Below are positions 1 to 9,667 of a stretch of 24,255 nt of DNA, piece after piece. The position numbers and the translations under genes are program-made. Every line of letters begins with the position of its first letter. Positions within the stretch are counted from its first letter, which is position 1. The notes below the pieces were generated by a model. The model had not been told where the DNA came from, searched no databases, and worked only from the letters and a program-made list of their open reading frames with translations. The DNA lies in contig BFEA01000096.1 in the NCBI GenBank assembly GCA_003427395.1, forward strand, positions 1,523,879-1,548,133, written 5' to 3'. Source of the stretch: Chara braunii (taxonomy: Eukaryota; Streptophyta; Charophyceae; Charales; Characeae).

Positions 1-679
1 TTTGTCTCACACTGCAGTCCAGTTGAAATCACCAACTCCCACACGCTTTCGCATTCAGTTCTCGCCACTCTCTCCCTCTCACTACAGTGTCGTCACCAGT
101 CTTGAGCAACGCTTACTTCCGAGTGGCTCACCACTAGCCATCGTCCCTCTCGTCCGCTCAACCTCTTTTCTCAGCGGAAAAAGCATGTGCAGCCTGATTG
201 TCTTCGTGTCCATACTCTCAATCAGCAGGTCACGCAACGATCGCCCGTGCCCACCTTTCTTCGAACTTTTCATGCGTGTCCCTCTTACTTCACCATATCC
301 ACTTCACGCAAACTCTTCGCGCATCGAAGTCAGGTTGACGTCAGCCTCTCCAGCTGCATGTACATCCCACTTTTGCCCTTCTCTTGTCACCAACCTACCC
401 ATCCTCTGCTTAGCAGCCACTCATCAACATACGTCTTCCCAGTTCTGACACGTCGTACATTGCTGCACTTCCGTATTGCACCGTCCCTCTCTCTTCGTTG
501 ACCGCTCTCTCACAGGACGCTGCCTGTCGCGCGTGCAACTCTCTCTACTCGTCTCTCGGAATAGCACGTGTTTTTTCTCTCTGAACGTTGCCCCCCCTTT
601 TTGCCTCACACCCGTTTCTTACCTTTACTTTGTTTCCCTCCGGTCCCTCGGCCTCCAGTCCCGCGGCCCCTGGTGTCAA
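1..679. other. no firm gene; pyrimidine-rich on the plus strand
   Basis: This stretch lies downstream, in minus-strand sense, of the MALHGYRP pseudogene. Short open frames occur on both strands (for example 82-273 minus), but none resembles a known family and none is long for this base composition. In the pseudogene's frame the sequence stays open again past its stop at 680-682 for about 45 codons, so the original protein may have continued here. Similarity to the second copy of the repeat fades in this part. Confidence 0.4.
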
Positions 680-1141
680 CTATCGTGAGTTGGCCTCGGG
701 TCCCTTCTCCACTGATTCCACGGCTCGGTGGTGCCTTTGGATCTCCTCGGGTCTGTTCCAGGACCTGAGATCCGTCTCACGGTCCACCTCGCTCATTTCA
801 CTCTCTCCGCCTGAGTCTCTCTCGTTGTGCTGTTCCTTCCTTGTCTCGGTCTCCGTTGATGATTCGGTCTTGTGATAGATGACCGTCACTCTCAAGCCCA
901 CGGTCACCCCATCTCGTCTGCATCTCCGCTCCGCCCTGTCGCGTGCCTCAGAAATGGCAGCCTGCAGCCTCTGATCACCTCGCATCTCCTCCTCTCTCCC
1001 ACCTTCTATGCAGACCTTCAGTCGGACTACCTCTCCCCCATTATAATTCAGGGTTGTCGTAATCTAAGGGCCTTCACCCGACACTGGAACCCAGCGCACA
1101 GTGTGTCGCCAACAGCCAGGCCTATAGCCGTGTAGCGCCAT
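680..1141 (-). pseudogene. MALHGYRP-family ORF, copy A, one internal stop
   Basis: The family is unknown. The frame starts at the ATG on 1141-1139 and begins M-A-L-H-G-Y-R-P-x-C-W. It reads S-G-E-G-P and then hits TAG at 1066-1064, where copy B has Trp. It then continues I-T-T-T-L-N-Y-N-G, E-E-E-M-R, and D-G-V-T to the stop at 682-680, 153 codons in all. The middle is rich in Arg, Glu and Lys and looks helical (A-I-S-E-A-R-D-R-A-E-R-R). The tail is Ser/Glu/Arg-rich, with E-S-E-M-S and G-P-E-A-x-S-R shared with copy B. No transmembrane or signal segment is visible. The start is chosen because the same ATG context opens copy B. It may be a retroelement-encoded accessory or gag-like protein; function is not known. 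Confidence 0.55.
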
Positions 1142-1290
1142 TGCAAGTCAGTATAGCCAGCCCCGCTTTGATAGACGCACAACACTAGACCATAGACCTC
1201 CTATAGCAGACCACTCCCCACCGGAACTCGCAGTATAGAATGTATATCACCAGTCGACTGGCCAGGGGCAATATCTCAACTCCCTCTCCC

Positions 1291-1297
1291 TTTTATA
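1291..1297 (-). promoter_or_regulatory. candidate TATA box, repeat copy A
   Basis: On the minus strand the sequence is CCTATAAAAGGGAGAGGGAG, about 150 bases upstream of the MALHGYRP ATG. The same block (CCCTATAAAAGGTGGGGGAG) occurs at the matching place in copy B at 17623-17629, preceded in both by a CTCAGAACACG-like block. Conservation between two otherwise diverged copies suggests it matters for the element. Promoter activity is inferred. Confidence 0.5.
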
Positions 1298-1990
1298 GGC
1301 CTGTCCTGCGTGTTCTGAATGAAGGACTCAGATTAGTCCTTTTCAGACCTTACCAGTATTTCAAGAATTTTACAGTTTTCAAAATGACTTGCAAATTAAA
1401 ACCGAATAGTTTTCAGAGAAACACCTGTGCCTATAACCCAATCGATCGATCACTAAGTAGCCTCTCTCTTGACAGTTCCAGACCCCAGCAATATGGCAAC
1501 AGGCTCGGCACTATGGTCCCATAACTCGGAACCGATGATCGCATTTTCCCCCTTTTTAGTGCACCCTCGATCTATCCCATTTGGGTGCCCATGTCTGATG
1601 GCAAGGAGGGGACTTATGACCCTCCATGACGGGGGTGATAGGCCTCATACCGATGCGGCCGCGGGTCACCCTCCTTTTGAGGTTCTGCCGCGCGATGTCA
1701 GATTGAAGCGCACCCACAGACTGTATACGTGAGATCGGCCTACTTAGGCCACGAAAAGATGGTTCGAAATCCGAACCGTTGGCTTTCCGCGAAAGGACAA
1801 GCCAACAGGTAGAAAATCAAATTTAAAAAACTAAATAATAATAATAAAATAAAATAACAATAATAACCACAGGAAAAAGGAAAAGGAAGGAGAGGGTGGC
1901 GTCATAAAACCTCTCCGTGCACTAGCCTTGCCTGAACCGCGCCCCGCGCTCACACACGGATCTCGGGTTCCTTTTCTTTCTTTTCCCGTT

Positions 1991-2325
1991 TTCTTTTCTT
2001 TTTAGTTCTCACTGTATCTGCCTCTTAACCTGGCCACCGGGGTCCGCACGATTCAGACAAACAGCTCCGGTACACGCAATTTTACGAGGGATCGATAAGA
2101 CCCTGACCATGAGACGACATTTGCGGTCTGAGACCTGAATCGGCGGCCTTCCCTATGAAGTGACAAATCATTCAGGTAGAAAACGACAATTCGAAATTTT
2201 GGAAAAAAAATCATAGCATCGCAGTGATCCGAGGCCACTGGATTTTCCCCATACTAAAGCGGGTTTAGATTTTTGGCGTTTTATTTTCTTTTCCTCTTTC
2301 CTTCTCCGACACGACTTTCTGCCTC
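1991..2325. other. no gene seen; leader-like stretch before the gag element
   Basis: This lies between the minus-strand repeat and the plus-strand gag element. A TGGCG followed by a T-rich run at 2275-2290 is in the place where a primer-binding site could lie, but the match to a tRNA 3' end is only about five bases. No LTR boundary can be set. Confidence 0.3.
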
Positions 2326-2892
2326 ATGCACCCTACCCATAACTCGGCATCAGGGCACTCGGCGCGCAGTAGAAAAGACTGCGCCACCCCCTTCATCCCT
2401 GCGTCCCAGGGCGAGCCCGACCGCCACCACGGTCACAGGCCGGTCGTGCTCTGCTGTACAGCAGGGCGCCGAGCCTGCGTGGACCAACGGAAGTCCTGTG
2501 GCGCACCCCCTTTTTGTCGGGGGTACTACCACTGGGACTGGTCCATGCCAAGACACAGCTTGGATGCTAGGAACAACAGGGGTCCAGGATATGTCTACAG
2601 GCTGGAACATCAGCTCGGGGAGTTGGTACAAAAACCGTTACCAAGCAGGGCTTGGTACATAGAGGAGGGCCGAGAAGTCGTGCCCTCCGACAACGCGAAC
2701 TGTGACAAGGAAAGTGGTCCGGGCTGCGAGTTTTGTCACAGGTCCGGGCTGCAGCAGTTGTCATGGGTCCGGGCTGTAACACCCGGCGTGAGTGCCCAAC
2801 TGCGTCTTCTGGTGGCCTATGGAACCAGACACGATGGGGCCACAACTGACCACGGGCGAAGCGGGGGAGGAGTACAGGACATCGCCCGATAG
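2326..2892 (+). CDS. leader open frame upstream of gag, 188 codons
   Basis: An ATG-initiated frame that ends 43 bases before the gag ATG. The convincing part is near residues 109-124, nucleotides 2650-2697, which read A-W-Y-x2-E-G-x5-P-S-D-N-A. The same pattern is encoded on the minus strand at 16561-16605, so this portion was probably once protein-coding. The N-terminal half is less convincing because a second frame (2273-2662, 129 codons, rich in Pro, Thr and Gly) overlaps it and also looks protein-like. A frameshift may have split one ancestral frame. The function is unknown. It may be an extra ORF in the 5' leader of the retroelement or the N-terminal part of gag. Confidence 0.35.
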   Translation: MHPTHNSASGHSARSRKDCATPFIPASQGEPDRHHGHRPVVLCCTAGRRACVDQRKSCGAPPFCRGYYHWDWSMPRHSLDARNNRGPGYVYRLEHQLGELVQKPLPSRAWYIEEGREVVPSDNANCDKESGPGCEFCHRSGLQQLSWVRAVTPGVSAQLRLLVAYGTRHDGATTDHGRSGGGVQDIAR

Positions 2893-2935
2893 AGCTCTGA
2901 GGGATCTGAAGGAATGAGTTAGGCGGGAAGCACCG

Positions 2936-5900
2936 ATGAGATGGGATGACCAAACGAATGACGGAGAGCCCGACGTAATGGACGAACCGGTCGTGACAGA
3001 GCCGCAGGAGACTTTGAAGACAGGAACCTCGAGCGGTCGACGAGAAGCGACGAGACGACGCTCCACCGAGTATGAGCGAAGGAAAACTATGGCGGATAGG
3101 CACAAGGACGACTGGAGAGAGAGTTCGAGGGATTTCTATTGGAGAGACAGAGATAGAGACAGAGCGCCGTCCAGGCGAGTCTTCGACCCCCAGACAGGGG
3201 AGTCGCATCCGCTCCCTTACAAGAGCAAAGATCGGTATATTATTACGCACAAGACCTTAGAGCCTCCTACTTTAAGAGGCTATGGCATTACAGAATATCT
3301 GGAGAAGTGAGAGCTTCATGCTAGCCGGAGTCAGTGGTCGGAGGAAGAGATTATAGAGAACTTCCTATTTATTGTGGACCCAAGTCTCGGCAAGGAAGTT
3401 AAGGAAGCCCGACCGAAGGATGGGAAATGGACTACGTACAAAAAGAACCTCGTTGAGCTTTACAAATTGGAGGATAACAAGTACTACATCAAGGACCTTG
3501 AGACAATGACTCAAGATGAAGATGAGAGCGTACAGGCATTTGGGATGCGTTTCCAGAAGATCTCCGACGTGCTGATGAAGAAGGGGAAGATCTCAGAGGT
3601 CGAGCGCTGTACTATCTTCATCGGACACCTGTCCAAAGGTAGACAAAAGAGTATACTTAGAGATCTTCCGCGCGACAAGCTTGACTTCCCAGAAGTCCTA
3701 AAGCTCGCGATAAATGTAGAGGCAGACGACTACAATGACTTGGTATGGAGAGGAATGAGGAGGCGAGACTTCTCTTTCTATAAAGAGTATGCCACTGATA
3801 GATGCCCTGACTTCAAGGACTATCCCTGGTCGAAAAAGAATGAGGCCGTAGCTGAGGAAGTGAAGGAGATAAGGGACATGGTAAGGGGATTGACAAGGCA
3901 GGTTACAGAGATTGTGACCAATACGGGAGCCACGACATACTGGGACAAACCCGGAGGGCCCTATTCACTTCGGTGGGACCGTAGGAACAACGATTCCTGG
4001 AGGAGTGTCGAGGATAGAAATCCTCGAACGCTAACCGATTATCGAGTAAGGGAAAGGGAGAGAGACGATGAGCCATGGCGACGAAGGGATGATGAGATAG
4101 ACCGAGACCGCAGGGTTCGCGAGACGTATGGGCGAGCAAGGCGACGGGATGGTTACTCGCGCAGCCCTCGTTATGAGGCTGATGGGGGAAGAGGCGACTC
4201 TCGAGGTAGGTGGGAGTCAGATCTGGGCCGACGAGACGGATACAGGGACGACAAATATGAGAGGTCGGACCGAGGTGGATACCGGGGTAGCAGGTATGAG
4301 AGAGGAGATCGAGACGGAGACCGACGAGATGACTCACGCGGACGGTATGACCGCAGGGGATTCGCGAGGGCGCAACGTGACGATTCGCGGGGGTGGTACG
4401 ACCGAGGAGATCGGCGCGATGAGTCACGCGGGCGATACAACCATTGGGACCGTCGGAATGACTCACGGGGACGATATGAGCGAGGAGGATCTGGAGGAGA
4501 CCGCCGCAATGATTCGCGCGGCCGGAATGAGAGAGAGGGATATGGCGCATCATCCGATCCGCATACAAAGTCCCCAGACCCCAGAGCAGGGAGGGGTTCG
4601 ACCTCCAGGAGCGCAGACGATAGGCCACCCACTCCCAGGAACTCTTGCGTCTACTGTAGAGGGGATGATCATACCAAGAGAGACTGCCCGGATCTCAAAC
4701 GGGCAATAGATGAGGGACTTGTCGTGCTTGATGACCGCAAGTACGTCAAGAGGGCAGATGATCTGGGAGACATATCGATGTTCCCTTCGATGAAGGAGAA
4801 TGTTGAAGCAAGGAGAGTAAAGTCGAATAAAGGAAAAGACCTGGTTAGGAGCCAGAGCATAAAGATAACTTTCGAAGGAGATATGGCAACCACACCCATA
4901 AGGGTGGCAACTACCAAGTTGGCTAAGGGGTCTACATCGAAGAAGACTAACACGGATTATGTGATGGCGGAGAAGGACGGACAATGGATCGATGGAGAGG
5001 AGGTTATTCTTTCACCACGAAAGCGGGGAGTGAAGAAGTTCCTGATGAAGAGTTCGCTGGATGAGATTGACACGGCCGAGCCACTGAGACAGGTCCTTAT
5101 GCACCCCATGCAGTGCTCTATTTTAGAATATTTGGCAGCATTCAAGCCGGCTCACGACGAGTTACAGATGATCACGCGGAAGACTCGCATACCTCTATCA
5201 GAGAAGGTTCAGGTGGCCCCTAAGGCTGATGCTCCTGCTGTAGCGGTATCAGAGGTGACAGCTAGAGCAGATCATATGGCGACAGTTCTTCTTGACGGGA
5301 TGGAAGGTGTGCCTCCAAACAAGTTTAACATACTTGGTAGTGGGACCGTGGAGGCGATCCTAAGCGACAAAACGGTTCTAAATGCTGTGATCGACAACGG
5401 CAGAGAGGCTGTCATTATAGACGAGGATCTGGCAGAGCAAGTTGGACTCGGACTCGATAGGTCATACTTATTCGAGATAGAGACGGCTGATGGGAGAAAA
5501 CAACAGATCACAGGAGTTTGCCACAAGGCAGTCATAGAGGTCCAAGGGGTACGAGTGACCCTACCAGTCTTTGCAGTCAAAAACTACAGCTCTGACCTGC
5601 TCTTGGGACGGACGTGGTTAAGCCATGTGCATGCGGTGACGATAGAGCGACCGGACGGGAGCCAGACACTGTCCATTAGGAAGCTAAATGTGACGCCGGT
5701 TATGATTGAAACGGTGGAACCTCGAGACCCGAGGAACAAAGCAACTCTTGCTGTAGGTGCGGGACCCAGTGATCGGATTAAGTCATTACCTATCTTCGTC
5801 CGCGCGGTGCGATTTCGCAAGAAAAAGTATGGACCTCTGCTCACAGTAGAAGAAGGTCGGATTATAGAAGTGAAAGATTTAGGAAATCGGATGATAATGG

Positions 5901-5974
5901 ATGGGAACTCTTATCCAAAGGAAAGGAACGAAGAATTCGGCAGTGTGATATTTATATCTTTTTTAAGGGAATAG
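2936..5974 (+). pseudogene. gag-pro: LTR-retrotransposon gag-protease polyprotein, one internal TGA
   Basis: This is a single reading frame of 1012 codons broken only by TGA at 3308-3310. The aligned position in the minus-strand gag copy is Trp. After the TGA the frame runs 866 codons, numbered here from the GTG at 3374. Domain order is: a charged N-terminus with F-D-P-Q-T-G-E; a helical gag/capsid-like part around residues 1-130; an Arg/Asp/Gly-rich region, about residues 200-395, with five D-S-R-G repeats; a CCHC zinc knuckle (C425, C428, H433, C438); a linker; then a retropepsin-like domain with V-I-D-N-G at 672-676 and a second signature L-L-L-G-R-T-W at about 742. Gag packages element RNA, and the protease would process the polyprotein. 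The catalytic triad reads D-N-G instead of the usual D-T/S-G. No ATG opens the long part, which supports 2936 as the true start. Confidence 0.8.
4322..4540 (+). repeat. five R-R-(D/N)-(D/E)-S-R-G-(R/W) repeats inside gag
   Basis: Within the gag frame five units start at residues 317, 334, 347, 360 and 377, with spacings of 17, 13, 13 and 17. Each carries the core D/E-S-R-G-R/W-Y/N. The block is strongly basic and acidic mixed, like RGG/RD RNA-binding tails, and sits 40 residues before the zinc knuckle, fitting a nucleic-acid-binding role. Codons differ between units, so the repeats are not fresh DNA duplications. Confidence 0.7.
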
Positions 5975-6330
5975 CCCCCCTACGCGGAGCAACCCAAACA
6001 CCACAAGCGAGTAACTCAGAAAGTTAAACCTGTTGCGGTACGTCGAGAGCGATCTACGCTAGAAGGAATATCAGAAGAGGAGATCGTCAAAGAGATTAAG
6101 GAAAGGAAAAAAAAGAGTCGCAACGTAGGATAGCAGGGATGGATATCGACGATGGGAACTTAACCCCTCAGGAGAGAGAACGAGTACTAAAGGTACTCAA
6201 GACTTGCGATAAGGCTACAACTTTCAGAGACACAGAACGGGGCCGAATTGACCCTCGTTACGCAGCAATTTACGCTAAACGACCGAGGATCTGCACGATT
6301 TCGCACACTCCACAATCAGAGCGGTTTTTA
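5975..6330 (+). pseudogene. protease-to-reverse-transcriptase linker, truncated pol
   Basis: After the TAG at 5972-5974 the gag-protease frame stays open to 6129 (basic, with E-E-E-I-V-K-E-I-K). At an A8 run (6107-6114) a one-base backward shift joins it to the frame that contains the ATG at 6139. That frame reads L-T-P-Q-E-R-E-R-V-L-K, then G-R-I-D-P-R and I-C-T-I-S-H-T-P. This pattern is what I recall from the segment just before RT in Ty3/gypsy elements. Similarity stops near 6320, before any RT motif (no Y-x-D-D). Open sequence continues to 6420 but looks non-coding. The element is 3' truncated here. Confidence 0.6.
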
Positions 6331-7205
6331 GCAGCGCTCGCCGGGGGTGTGTTTGTTTGGAAGGATTTTAGCGAATTTTTCTCACCTTTCCCGCACAAAA
6401 CCGGCGACGTGCACTCTTAGAAACGCAGTAACTAAACATTAGTTTATTAATTTTTTATTATTAATCGTTAATTAAAAATATTTTATTCCGTCACGTTGAG
6501 GGTTCGACCCGATGACTAGACCGTATTTTGACGGTACTCTTGTTTGACCTGACGGGGAAAATTAGGAGTACCCAGAGCACCCCTAATTTTGGATGTGCTG
6601 ACCACTGAGAGTAACCCTCAAATTAACGAGGGGAGTTACCGCTTCTACCACGCTGTGCCCCACCTCTCTTCTGCTTGCTACGAGTATATTCCCGAAGCAG
6701 CTAGCCGCGGGATGGGAATACGGGAGTAGGCCTTGGCATGACCGTTTTACTTTGCACAATTGAAGCGGGAATGGAGCCTCGGATTCCATTAATTTTAATA
6801 CTAGAATTAAAAATGGGAAAAGGAATTAAGAACAATAGAAGCGAAGAGAAAAATGAGATATTCTTTATTTTATTAAATTTCATCAGTATTTAATTTTCAT
6901 GGAATCACCGTCGTTATTTGTTATTTCCAGTAATAGAATCAAAAACAGGGAAAGGAATGAAAAACAATAGAAGAAGAAGAAAACAAACAAAATTTTGTTA
7001 ATTAATTGAATTTCATCGGAATTCATTTTTGTTGGAATTATTTTTATTTTTATTATTTTTGATGATATGATTAAGAAAAAAAAAAAAAAATTAAAAATGA
7101 TTGAAAGGGAAGAAAATTAATGATTATTTAATATTTGATTAAATTCTGTTTAAATTATTCGTGATAAGTTTGGGGCCGGATTATTTATTTACCCTGATTT
7201 AACGA
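6331..7205. other. AT-rich stretch, no gene seen
   Basis: AT-rich sequence with repeated TTAATT, AAAATGGGAAAAGGAA and AATAGAAG-type words at 6810-6850 and 6940-6990, which form a weak direct duplication (ATTAAAAATGGGAAAAGG-like beside ATCAAAAACAGGGAAAGG-like). There is an A run near 7076-7090. No frame over 70 codons here looks coding. Confidence 0.5.
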
Positions 7206-8100
7206 TATNCCCTATTCTCCGATAATTGAAATCGCTCACNTNACTTACNTGATATATCTGGCTACTAGCCTTGCCGCAGTTGGTGTGTTTCGAGAGAGCG
7301 GGGCCGCATGGTCAGNNGGGGTTGGTGCTACCTTTGTCNNACTATTGCTTCGATATCACGCTCGGTATTGGCTCGACATCGACATGTTTCAGGTTCGGTA
7401 ATAACTCGACGTCCGTACGGTACAACCCAATGCAGTTCGGGACAGTTGCCTCGGGTTCGGTGTTGATTCGGCATTGGCACGACACTGCTCGATATGTGTC
7501 TCAGATTCGGTTTTAGTTCAATGTCGACATCGGGTTGCAGCGCCGCGTCACTACTACTCTGTGTGATCACTGGTTTAGCGCCGAGACAGAATTCCGCGGT
7601 TTGGNACTTTTCCTTTGATANGGTCACTGGTCCGACATTGATGAGACTCACAGCAGCCTGTTGCNACTATTTAATGCTGTACTACTCCAGCTTGGTGTTG
7701 ATTAGTGATACGGATTTGGCTCAACGACGGTCTGGTCACACTGGTTCAAGTTTGGTACGGTATACTGATNCTAGACAAGTTCGACGATGGTACCACTGCA
7801 GATTGGCCAATGGTACGGCACAGGCAAGGTANTGCGGCANCGTACTATGNCCTNTTCCTTTTCTTTTCAAGCTCGGTAACTGGTATAATCAGAGACACTG
7901 CAACTTGACTTTGTTCNTTCCGCTCTACTCTGGCTCGACACTGACCGTTTGTAGCAGTCCCGTGGATTTTTTCCTGGTACGGGACGTGCTATACGAATCT
8001 ACCTGGCATATTTTTGTTGATACAGATTTCATTGGGCCTGGTGGCTGGCCTAGTTTTCCCAATGCAGGCCACACAGACCTGGTACCGGGCCTGCTTTAGC
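7206..8100. other. low-quality sequence with N bases and degenerate repeats
   Basis: About twenty single or double N bases are scattered from 7209 to 7917, the densest in the window, indicating poor read support. A loose motif TTCGGT-x-TTG-x-CTCGAC recurs near 7360, 7392, 7455 and 7504 at irregular spacing. Open frames here run through N codons and are not credible genes. Confidence 0.5.
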
Positions 8101-8192
8101 CAATGCGGGGTAAACTGACAGTATCTTGAGGCGATGGTTTCTGGTACCAGGAGGATATAACGAGGATCAACTGGTCTGGTAGGACATTCAGA

Positions 8193-8363
8193 CGGGGGCA
8201 GTCTCTCGCAGCATGCAAGGTGTACCCCGCCCACGTCGCTTATACTGATGATGTCAACGGGGAGCAGTGCACAGGCGATTAAACGAGATGGAGACGCGGG
8301 GCAGTCTCTCGCGGCATACAAGGTGTACCCCGCCCACGTCGCAGATACTGAGGAAGTCAACGC
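8193..8363 (+). repeat. direct repeat, 103-bp offset, two units
   Basis: A block of about 65 bases starting GGGGCAGTCTCTCGC at 8194 recurs at 8297 with few changes, including AAGGTGTACCCCGCCCACGT. It leads directly into the 52-bp array that follows. The open frames across it are not supported by any family resemblance. Confidence 0.75.
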
Positions 8364-8509
8364 GGATCTCACAAGCGCAAGGGGTACGCTGCGGCATTTG
8401 CGCATTCGGGCGAAACGGAGGAGACGGTGTGAGTGCGGGGCGCTAGTTTGACTAGGAGGAGGACCATTACCGTGAGAAACAAAGATTACCATGGTCACGA
8501 CTGACTAAG

Positions 8510-9135
8510 AGCCGCCGCTGCTGGCGGGAATGAGACTCGTCGGTGAATATCATATCTAACGATTCCGCTGCTGGGGAAGACGACCATCTTCAGTGTCATC
8601 ATCCCGCTGCAGGCGAGAGCAGCGATCACCATCTTCGGTGTAATCATCCCCCCGCTGGCAGGGACGGAGCTCATCGGAGAATATCAGATCAGACGATCCT
8701 GCCGCAGACGGGAGCAGGCCGTACAGTTGTATCTGACCAACCAAGTATTCCCCCTGGTGGTGGGAACAACCGTTTTTGCTGATTCAGGCTAATCAAGTAT
8801 TCCCACTCCATTAGGAAACAGACAGTTTTGCTGAATCAGACTAATTAAGCATTCCCGCTGCTGACGGGAACGACCGGTTTTGTTGATACAGACCAATCAA
8901 GAATTCCCCCTGCAGGCGGAAACTGACAGTTTCGCTGATTCGGGCTAATCAAGTATTCCCGCTGCTGGCGGGAACAACAACTCTCACTAATCAGCCAACC
9001 AAGTACTCTCTCCGTTGGCGGGAACATGCAATTTCACTGATCAACCTGATCAAGTACTCCCGCTTCTGGGAGGTGCGGACGGTTCTATAGTTCAGCCAAT
9101 CAGGCGAATCCCCGCTGCTAGCAGGATCGATTAGT
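8510..9135 (+). repeat. minisatellite, about 12 units of 52 bp
   Basis: The ATTCCCGCTGCTGGCGGGAA core recurs with the trailing A-TCAAGTATTCC block anchored at 8742, 8794, 8846, 8898, 8950, 9000, 9051 and 9101, i.e. 50-52 bp apart. Earlier, more diverged units have their CCGCTG core at 8513, 8565, 8604, 8652 and 8702. Many units hold a small inverted repeat CCCGC-TGCTG-GCGGG. The units diverge in sequence but hold their spacing. The period is not a multiple of 3 and stops occur, so it is non-coding. Confidence 0.8.
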
Positions 9136-9354
9136 TCCGCTGATCTGCAGACAATTTTTTTATTTTTTTTTTACATATATAAATATATATATTACTTTTC
9201 TTGTTGTAGTTGCTGTTCTTCCGGCCTATGTGAATGACTCAAATGTTTCCTTCTTTTTTTTTGCGATGCTTGGCTCGTTTTGATCTCGAACGGGCACTTC
9301 TGAGCTTGAACCAACGAGCAAACGACCAGGGCCAAACTAACCCGCGGAGTGGGT

Positions 9355-9667
9355 AGAGAGAGAGAGAGAGAAGGAGAGAACAGCAGAAAGCGCAGACTAT
9401 TGAGGCTGTGATCAGCACAGAGAGAGAGAGGGGGAATGACAGCACAGCAGAGAGAGAGAGAGAGGGACCGACAACACAACAGAGAGAGTGAGAGGGAGAC
9501 TGCACAGTGAGAGAGAGTGAGAGAGAGACTGCGCAGAGTGTGTGAGAGAGGGAGAGTGTGACACTGAGAGAGTGTCTGAGAGAGGGAGAGTGTGACAGTG
9601 AGAGAGAAAGTGTGACAGAGTGTGTGAGAAAGGGATTGCACAGTGAGTGCAGTGAGAGAGAGACTGC

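Larger units (their letters stand above)
680..1990 (-). repeat. dispersed repeat, copy A (promoter-like region plus broken ORF)
   Basis: Read on the minus strand, this segment aligns by eye over most of its length with 17020-18440 on the plus strand. Shared landmarks in order are a T/A-rich tract, an AAGC-C/T-AACGGTTCG block, a CGCGCGGC block followed by paired T-A-TCACCCCC and GGTCATAAG-CCCCTCCTT blocks, a CTCAGAACACG-like block, CCTATAAAAGG, and the MALHGYRP reading frame. The outer boundaries are estimates, because similarity fades rather than stopping at terminal repeats. It could be an LTR plus leader or a non-LTR family; no TG...CA ends or target duplication could be fixed. Confidence 0.6.

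Noticed and set aside
1761-1772. tRNA or SINE B box (GGTTCGAAATCC)
   Set aside because: One base too long for the consensus, no A box upstream, no cloverleaf; it is better explained as a 6-bp hairpin GGTTCG...CGAACC.
2567-3250. Minus-strand open frame of 227 codons opposite the start of gag
   Set aside because: It lies antisense to a recognisable gag N-terminus and has no motif; the plus strand is supported by homology with the second gag copy.
3903-4709. Long open frames in other phases and on the opposite strand of gag (241, 193 and 153 codons)
   Set aside because: They mirror the Arg/Asp/Gly-rich codons of the true gag frame (runs such as Arg-Pro-Arg-Glu-Ser), carry no domain of their own, and lie wholly inside it.
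8510-9135. CRISPR array
   Set aside because: Repeat and spacer cannot be separated; whole 52-bp units drift together as in a minisatellite, and the genome looks eukaryotic.
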